Shown here in pieces: positions 57,199 through 64,000 of a stretch of DNA of 64,000 bases. Made by a program: the position numbers and the translations under genes. Origin of the DNA: Datisca glomerata. Taxonomy: Eukaryota; Streptophyta; Magnoliopsida; Cucurbitales; Datiscaceae. Numbering within the stretch: position 1 is the stretch's first letter; each line of letters starts with the position of its first letter. The notes below the pieces were generated by a model. That model was not told the origin of the DNA. It saw only the letters and a list, made by a program, of their open reading frames with translations, and made no database searches. The stretch spans positions 1,302,001 to 1,366,000 of the forward strand of contig QANY01003934.1 in the NCBI GenBank assembly GCA_003255025.1, in the 5' to 3' direction.

Positions 57199-57209
57199 GT
57201 ATTTATAGG
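57199..57209 (-). promoter_or_regulatory. TATA box of the second T2 RNase-like gene
   Basis: CTATAAATAC on the minus strand is about 67 bp upstream of the ATG at 57133. It implies a very short leader of some 35 nt. The flanks resemble the TATA region at 18085-18110. Confidence 0.65.
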
Positions 57210-58429
57210 AAGAATTTAAATGATAATGCGAGATATTATATTTTTATATGTTTTAAAGAAGTTATCATAATGATTGTGGTCATGTGACATTTCAAGCATC
57301 TTTTCATGTTATATAAGAGTAATTTGTCAGTCAAGTTATTCATTTTTTATTAATTTTTTGTAATTATGATTAAACCAAAATCACCGTTTGGTTCTTCCAC
57401 CTTTTGGCTTTTCTAAATGATACCCAGGTAGATATAAGCTGCTGCAAGTTTGTCAGCGAACTATATATTTATTTAATCTTAGGTGGAGATTGTTCTTATT
57501 GGTAAATTAGTTTGTACAATATTAATTCGCCAAAGGCAAATATAAATGTGTAAATTTAATATATTTATCTTATAATATTAATTGGTTTTTTAAAGCTAGT
57601 GAAACATGATTGCACCCAGATTAAGTTATTTTCTTCTGATTGCTTCGAATTTGCCACCAATTCATGGTCTAATCATGATAACACTAGCTATGTTTGGATA
57701 TTAATTAAAATTTAGTATGGGAAAAGTTCTTATTTTCAAAGATAATATTTTATATATTTTCATCTTTGTAAATAGTGAGTCACCTCATCATGTATGACGT
57801 GTCAGGATATACATGTGACATCTAAAAATTGGCCCAAATGATATCCACATGACATGGCAAGACAAATATAGCATAATAGTAAATATGTTTATAAGAGACA
57901 TCGTTTGAGTATAAAGGCGGCGTGCCCAATGATTATATTTGTAAGGAACGCCCTTAAACTTATAAAACTGGCGAGCCCATTGTTAAATTTTACATTAAGT
58001 GTGGTAACTCGCCTACAAGCTTAGTGACAATAAGGCTCGAAGGTCATTCCTTTCCTAGGGATGATCAAGGGATCATCACTTTCACACTCATCTAGGTCAA
58101 AATCAAAGATATTTCATACTTGAGTTCTCTTCAACCAAGAGCATTAAAGGTATTTTTCACCTTCTTGTGGTCCTCATAAGGTGCTTGTCATTCACCCTTT
58201 TAGTCATACAATTTCGCGTTCTCAAGCTTACTTGTCATATATTAGGTCATTCATCCACATCACACGAAAAATGTTGAAAACGCAGTGCTCGCGCGGCGGA
58301 AGCGTGGGGTTTTTAAAATTTATTAAAAATGAATCTTTTTCAATAAAAGAAAATAAACGCGGCGCAACGGTTTTCAAAATAAAAGTTTTTATTGAAAAAA
58401 TATTCAATGCCATACGGCACTGTAGCGTG
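57210..58429. other. Intergenic; a GC-rich patch near 58280-58430
   Basis: It is mostly AT-rich with no coding similarity. At 58284-58310 and 58350-58370 there are GC-rich phrases (GCTCGCGCGGCGGAAGCG; AAACGCGGCGCAACGG) of a kind found in copia LTRs, next to the copia relic that follows. Confidence 0.35.
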
Positions 58430-60160
58430 TCGTGAGGTATCACACTGTCTCACGGTATTGTGATTCACGACACTATGTGCCTCATTGGCTCTTTAGAATT
58501 AGCTACCGCCTCACTATTGTCACAGTATATGATCAGTGGTTTGTTCATATCTGTAACTACTTTCATATCAGTATAAAACTTTCTGAGCCATACCGCTTCT
58601 TTCGTAGCTTGCCAAGCCGTTATATATTCGGATTCCACAGTGAAATCTGCAATGCTGGATTGTTTAATACTTATCTAAACTACAGCTCATCCACCTATGG
58701 TAAATACTAATCCTGACGATGATTTTTTACTGTCTCTATCTAATTGAAAATCAGAATCAGTATATTCAGTTGGGTTTAAGTCTTCACTTGAATAAACAAG
58801 TATATAATTTCTCATTCTTTTAAGCTACTTGAGAATGTGCTTTACTGCAATCTAATGTTCTAAACCATGATTTGATTGATAACGACTGTGATTTTCATCG
58901 TATAACAGATGTTTGGTCTCGTACACAACACGACATATTTGAGACTACCAATAACTAAAGTATAAGGAACCTTTCTCATATAATCTTCCTCCTCAGATAT
59001 CTTAGGACATTGCTCCTTAGAAAGGACAATTCCATGTCTGGCCAGTAGTTGACATTTTTTTAAATTCTCCATAGAGAATCTTTGTTGCACCTTATTTATA
59101 TAAGATTCCTGAGAAAGTGTCAAAAGCCTATTCTTTCTATCCCTTAGGATTTGGATGCCTAGAACATAGCTCGCCTTTATCAAATATTTCATTTGAAATT
59201 TCTCAGGTGACCACTTCTTTACCTTTGACAAAGTTTCTGCATCATTCTCAATGAGTAGAATATCATCAACATAAAGAACTAATAAAACCATTATCTTGTT
59301 TTTTATGTATTTATAAACACAAGTTTTGTCAACATTTTGCTCGAAACCATATGATTTAATAATCTTATAAAAGGTAAGATTCCAAAATATAGATGCTTGC
59401 TTTAATCCTTAAATAGATTTAAGCAACTTGCACATTTTCTGATCTTTCCCCTATTTCATGAACCCTTCTGGTTGTATTATATAGATGCTTTCTTCAAAGA
59501 GCCATTCAGAAAAGATGCCTTGATGTTCATTTGCCATATTTTATAGTGTAAACTAGCGGCAATGGACAAAATGATGCAAATGAATTTTAGTATGGCAACA
59601 GGAGAGAATGTATCTTCATAATCGACTTATTCCCTTTGTATATAGCCATTGGCTACTAGTCGTGCCTTAAATGTCTCTACTTTCTCATTTGCACATCTTT
59701 TCTTCTTGAAGATTCATTTACATCCAATGGACTTGACATTTTCAGGTGGATCTACAAGTTTCCAGATGGAATTAGAATACATCGATTCCATTTCCTAGTT
59801 CATGACATCTTACCATTTCTCCTTTTTAGGATCTTTTGTCACATTTTTAAAGGTTAATGGATCCTTTTTATCAGTTTCAGACACTAGGACATGTGCCTTA
59901 AGTTCATAGCAAATAGGTTATCTTATAACCTTCCCTCTACGACATTGCACTGGGTTTTCTGAACAAGAACAGTGGTTTCTGTGGTTTGTCGTTTATCAAT
60001 TGATGATGAAGGTGGTATGATCTCATCAAACTCTCACTATGAGAAATATGATATTTTACAAGCGGCAGATATCCCCGTAAAAAGTAATTCACATGGATCA
60101 TACAGCGCCTGTGACAACCATTCATATTAAAAGTCCGCATTTTTTCGAGACGTAACACCT
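58430..60160 (-). pseudogene. Copia pol fragment (RT and RNase H), decayed
   Basis: The open frame 59291-58860 reads VLLVLYVDDILLIENDAETL, with the YVDD palm motif, then YVLGIQILRDRKNRLLTLSQ and SLKYVVLCTRPNICYTM. Downstream on the minus strand to about 58450 is RNase H-like sequence (a STTEAEY-like region near 58630 and SDRDSKKS near 58720). Upstream pieces to 60158 fit the RT N-terminus. The branch looks different from the element at 39914-44329. Stops are frequent, and no LTR pair was found. Confidence 0.8.
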
Positions 60161-60169
60161 CTTGTGAAG

Positions 60170-60770
60170 ACCCCTGTGGTATCTCATTTTTACAGCGTTT
60201 TTCCTCTCCTATAGTACGTTATTTAATAGAATTTCCATACCCTTGTTAAATGTGTTCAACAGATCTTTTCAATACTTATGAATTAACACATTCACAGGTA
60301 TTTTTATGTCCTATTAAATCAGATACCATAATATTTTTTGAATCTCATTGATATAATTTTTTTTATACATTATGCCTCTAACAAAGAGATTTTCCTGGCA
60401 TTTTATAAATATTTTTTTCAATAAAATTATATGCACCTGTTTACGTACCTATTTAAACATTCAAAATTAATACATTACTAGACTAAATGGTATTCAAATA
60501 TCATTTCATTTTCATAAAATATTATCCAAGTATCATCCATAAGTGTCATCTAAAAGTATTTTTACTTTGTCTACTAATACAACATTCATTTTGAAAAATA
60601 AAAAAACAACTAAAAGTTTCACAGACGGTACAAAATAATTTTAATTTTTCACTACTTAACTCTTCAAAATTTGATGTCATGCTGAAAATATTCAAGAGAT
60701 TGTAGCTTCTGCATTTTAAAGAATAAAACAATAATTTTAAGATAATTTCACATTGCTCACATCACCCTTT
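60170..60770. repeat. Diverged repeat also present at about 38900-39500
   Basis: Shared phrases in the same order include TTATAAA-T-TTTTT-ATC, TACCTATTTAAA or TACTTATTTAAAATG, CTAAAAGTTTCA, TTCAAAATTTGATGT or TTCAAACTTTAGATGT and GCATTTTAAAGAA. Both copies are AT-rich and non-coding. They are probably LTR or UTR pieces of one retroelement family. Confidence 0.55.
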
Positions 60771-61256
60771 TATACTTTGTGAAAATGGTTTTGTAGAATT
60801 GCATAGCTAAAATAGTACTAACCCACACAGTACCATAAAAATTGATCCAAATTATTCATCTCTATGTCTATCTACTATTTTTGGCTCCACCATTTATCCA
60901 ATAAAACAACCATTCCTGTCTCTTTCCATTTTACTACTTCTAACTATTCATAAATAGTCATGCTTCTAAAACCTTAATAATAATGTAATTACAAGGATAT
61001 ACTTGTAATAAAACCTTAATAAAAATGTAATATCTTACATTGGTAGATCTTATAAGACTAGAAGAGGTTGCCCCATGTAGTATCCCAACACTCGAAACAC
61101 AAAACCTGCAATTATACGATCGCTCGTCACATGTGAATACTATCGTTTAATGAACAAATAAGTATAATACAATTCTTCATTTGACATGTCATAATGAAAG
61201 CTCATAAAAGGTTTCCGTTTCAATAGAAAAAATTGAATTAGAATATAAAAGTGTAC
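60771..61256. other. No feature recognised
   Basis: This is where exon 2 of a BIG BROTHER-like gene would be expected. No matching coding sequence was seen on the minus strand. Confidence 0.35.
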
Positions 61257-61364
61257 CTGATCATGTACAGGCACATGTGCAATGTCGTCAAAGAAGTCCA
61301 TGAAGCTTTCAGTTACAGTGTAAGAAAAGCCAGTGTCTATGTAATGTATGTTATTGCCATTCAT
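61257..61364 (-). pseudogene. BIG BROTHER-like E3 ubiquitin ligase, first coding exon only
   Basis: On the minus strand an ATG at 61364 gives 36 codons, MNGNNIHYIDTGFSYTVTES then FMDFFDDIAHVPVHDQ, ending at a GT donor (CAG then GTACAC). This matches the N-terminus of plant BIG BROTHER RING E3 ligases (MNG...HY...TGF.Y...SFMDFF), which limit organ growth by ubiquitinating other proteins. The exon is open and its splice site good, but the following exons and the RING domain are not in the next kilobase downstream, where old retroelement sequence lies instead. It is either a truncated copy or a gene with a very large intron. Confidence 0.65.
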
Positions 61365-61370
61365 TTTGAG

Positions 61371-63260
61371 CCACTATTTATCTCTGAATCAGCTAAAATG
61401 GAGTTGATGTTTATCTTTGGACTGCGAAAGAACCGTAAGATATAAACACAAAGATTATCAAATGTTGTACATACAGTAAATATTTAATATCAACTAGACT
61501 ACAAAATAAGGGTTTTCCTTATCATTGCATTGCAAAAGAAATACCATCTTCGGCTTTATGGTTTGACAAAGAATAAACTAGTATGTGGCACTGAAAAGAA
61601 AGGCCCAGATGAACCACTATTTGAAAATCAGGATTTAACTAACTGCTACCTCCTTTTGTAGCTAGGCTGATGAATGCAATGCTATAAATCACAAGATAAA
61701 CACAGCATACCATAATTTGCAGAAGTTTTCCTACAAAACATTTGACAACTAACGCAGCACTTAACCGAAAGCTTGTGTAAATATACCCAGCTAAATAAAA
61801 TTAATGCCTTCATATCGTCTTTTATGTCAATCAATTAATATTTCTTGAGATGAGATCTCAAGATAGATGACAGAAGACAAGTACGAAAATATCAAACTTG
61901 TAAAGCATAAAAAAGGCAGTATACACTAGAAGAGGAATAGACTTTTCAAAGAAGGACTTGTGTGATTGCATGTGATTTCATGGAAAACCATGAGAAGAAA
62001 CATGGAGAATTCAGTGATAACTTTTAGCATCAGAGCATAATAATCTTAGATAGAATTTAAGGCTTTCAATTGCTTTGCATCTCTCAAGTAATTGAGTTAT
62101 CATTTGTTCTGATTTAGCATGTCATAAATAATCATTAGAAGCACTGAAATATATATGAGTACCAAAAGCTGAGGCAAGGCAAGACTCTTGCCATTAACTA
62201 TTTTCCTATAAATAAATAAATAAAAGCATGGCCTGGTAAGATTACAATAATACATGCCATTATGAAGATGCTAAAATCACCATTGGCCTAATTGGTGTTA
62301 TCATAAGCATCCTCTGGAGTCATCTGCTTGCGTTTTACCTACATAGCAAGCCAAGAGAACAGGTAATGGATGTCTAACCTATGATTTAAAGCAATTCATA
62401 TAAGCTCCTTCATAACCTACATAAAACAACCTATGGAGTCATCTTCTTGTACAGTATCATACATATAAACTTTAGCTAACCTCCAAGCTTACACAAACAT
62501 AGGGTCTGTGGTCAACTAACAATTAAAGGTTCAAACAAAAATCAGACACTACATGCCCAGCAATCAGGAACACAAACTCAAATTAACTCAGATAAAACTC
62601 AAAAATTACAAAAAGCACAAAAATCAAATAAGAATTTTGATAATGAAACCCTTACCTTTAGTTTTGATCTCTGAAATCGAAGTATGAGGTAATGAAACCC
62701 TTACCCTTGCATGTTTGTAAAAGATAGTATATAGGCATTGGGATATTATAGGAACCATAGAGTAATGTACCTGCTTTACAAAATCATATTACCTAGATGA
62801 TTTTCCATGATTCTTTTTGAAATCTTCTCTCTATCCAAACATACAAAAAAACTAGCTCAAATGATTAAAGAGAGCAAAAAAAAAAGATGAGACAGATGAA
62901 GAATCATCCACTGGCCGTTATTTTTCGCAAAACTTTTTCAGGAAAATAAAGAGGGTCAATCCAATCTAAAGGAAGAGAAGAAAATTTAAAGCATAACCAG
63001 AGGATTAGGGATTTACCCGAAATGGAGAGAATCTGCGACATGACAAAGTTCACGCTGGTAATAAAAAACCACAAAGTTATTATTCCTTTTCTACACCACC
63101 ACAATATATAAAAATTATAAACTGAAGATACTCCAACCATAATATAAATTTATAGGTTTTAATATTTGTTCATATCTAGATAGCTTACTGCTATACTCCT
63201 TATAGATAGAATAATAAAATAGGAAAGTCATGAATGAAGATGGAGTTAGTAAGTACATGT
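61371..63260. other. Non-coding or UTR-like sequence, nothing firm
   Basis: The sequence is AT-rich with no clear coding similarity. It could hold the 5' untranslated exons or an intron of the BIG BROTHER-like copy, but no splice pairs could be assigned. Confidence 0.3.
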
Positions 63261-63267
63261 CCCTACA

Positions 63268-63425
63268 TCAGCTGATGCTGCTGATCTTGGGTGATAGGAT
63301 AGGCTTGTGGTTGGGACATTCTATAGTAGGGCTCCTTGAGATTAAGTTTGCATGATGATGCCTGAAGTACTTCTCCTTGCTCAGCGCCAGGTCCCTAAAC
63401 TTTAGCTGTTCAAGTTGAGTAATAA
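63268..63425 (-). pseudogene. Unidentified exon-like fragment
   Basis: The minus frame reads TQLEQLKFRDLALSKEKYFR then HHHANLISRSPTIECPNHKP and ILSPK. It has strong coding character (charged helix, then Pro/Ser-rich tail) with a stop at 63268. No family was recognised. Confidence 0.35.
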
Positions 63426-63854
63426 AATTGTAAGAAAAATTAAGAGAACAAAACAAGAGTGCAAAATCAGCAACAAAAAAAGAGAAGATAACACCAACCT
63501 TCGAGGGTTAGATTAATGGTATAATTTTGAGCACTATGTGCAATCATGTTTAATCCTATAGTGATATTCAGTCGGTTGACTTCAACACTTAAATCCTTCA
63601 AAATTCAGAATGTGTCACATAAAATCCACAAAATCCCTTATTTTCTCTAAGCATCCTCTTTCTAGGCTACCAAACAGAAACAACTCCGTGAACAATTCTC
63701 TCTGCTATAGGTACCATATTTAGTAAAAGTTCCTTTTATGAAATAAGCATAACGCATAACGCATGATGTAATCATGTAAAAATGAATAATTGCCGAAACT
63801 CACCAAAAAGACAAAGAGACCAAACAACATAACCAAAACATCGGCTTTTGAAGA

Positions 63855-64000
63855 GCTTCAATCGGTAATCTGGACCTCTATTCTTTGATGTGGCTGATGC
63901 GAGGGTCGGGGCTCTCTCAATCTAGATGATCTCTTCTTCAACGAACTCCAAAGAACCAAAATAATCTTCAACTACGCAAGCCCTAGTTTATTCTTAATTG
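63855..64000 (-). pseudogene. Exon-like segment paralogous to 47432-47580, running off the window
   Basis: On the + strand the two loci share TTTGATGTGGCTGATGCGAG against TTTGGCGTGGCTGAGGAGAG, then TTCAACGAA, CCAAA-AA-CAAA-ATCTTCAA and AAGCCCTA-TTT. The minus frame has one stop. The family is unknown. The remainder lies beyond the right edge. Confidence 0.45.

Overview
The window looks like a repeat-rich, AT-rich stretch of a flowering-plant (probably eudicot) nuclear genome. The evidence is layered LTR retrotransposons of plant-specific lineages (Ty3/gypsy Tat/Ogre, Ty1/copia, TRIM), CACTA and MULE DNA-transposon relics, GT-AG introns, and fragments of plant genes (UPL3-like HECT ligase, PADRE/DUF4228, BIG BROTHER-like). 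The species cannot be named from the sequence alone. No rRNA, tRNA, CRISPR array or bacterial feature was seen.

Layout. 1-10545: Ogre/Tat element on the + strand (ORF1, protease, a probable intron, RT/RNase H, integrase, a minisatellite 3' UTR and a 2.6-kb 3' LTR with internal repeats). 10546-13390: deleted copia element. 13474-13753: 280-bp TRIM. 13999-17975: intact four-exon T2 ribonuclease-like gene on the minus strand, with TRIM and repeat debris in its second intron. 19320-21706: CACTA relic. 22290-23330: MULE transposase fragment. 24749-33193: large non-autonomous Tat-like element on the minus strand, with recognisable LTRs, a gag fragment and many tandem-repeat blocks. 34545-36335: deleted copia. 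36491-38331: Tat-type accessory ORF relic. 39914-44329: structurally complete but frame-broken copia. 44830-47670: minus-strand fragments of several host genes. 48060-53460: minus-strand Tat element lacking integrase. 54802-57133: second intact T2 RNase-like gene. 58430-60160: copia relic. 61257-64000: BIG BROTHER-like first exon and other gene-like fragments.

The two genes with uninterrupted, correctly spliced reading frames are the T2 ribonuclease/S-RNase-like paralogs (226 and 228 residues). They share orientation, exon structure, cysteine framework, signal peptide and TATA-box context. Both have lost the catalytic histidines and the glutamate of the two T2 active-site blocks, in the same way. 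They therefore look like a maintained family of secreted T2-fold pseudoenzymes, and this is the most interesting content of the window. The rest is mainly nested mobile DNA, of use for dating and for studying how Tat elements breed satellites and how plant gene fragments accumulate.
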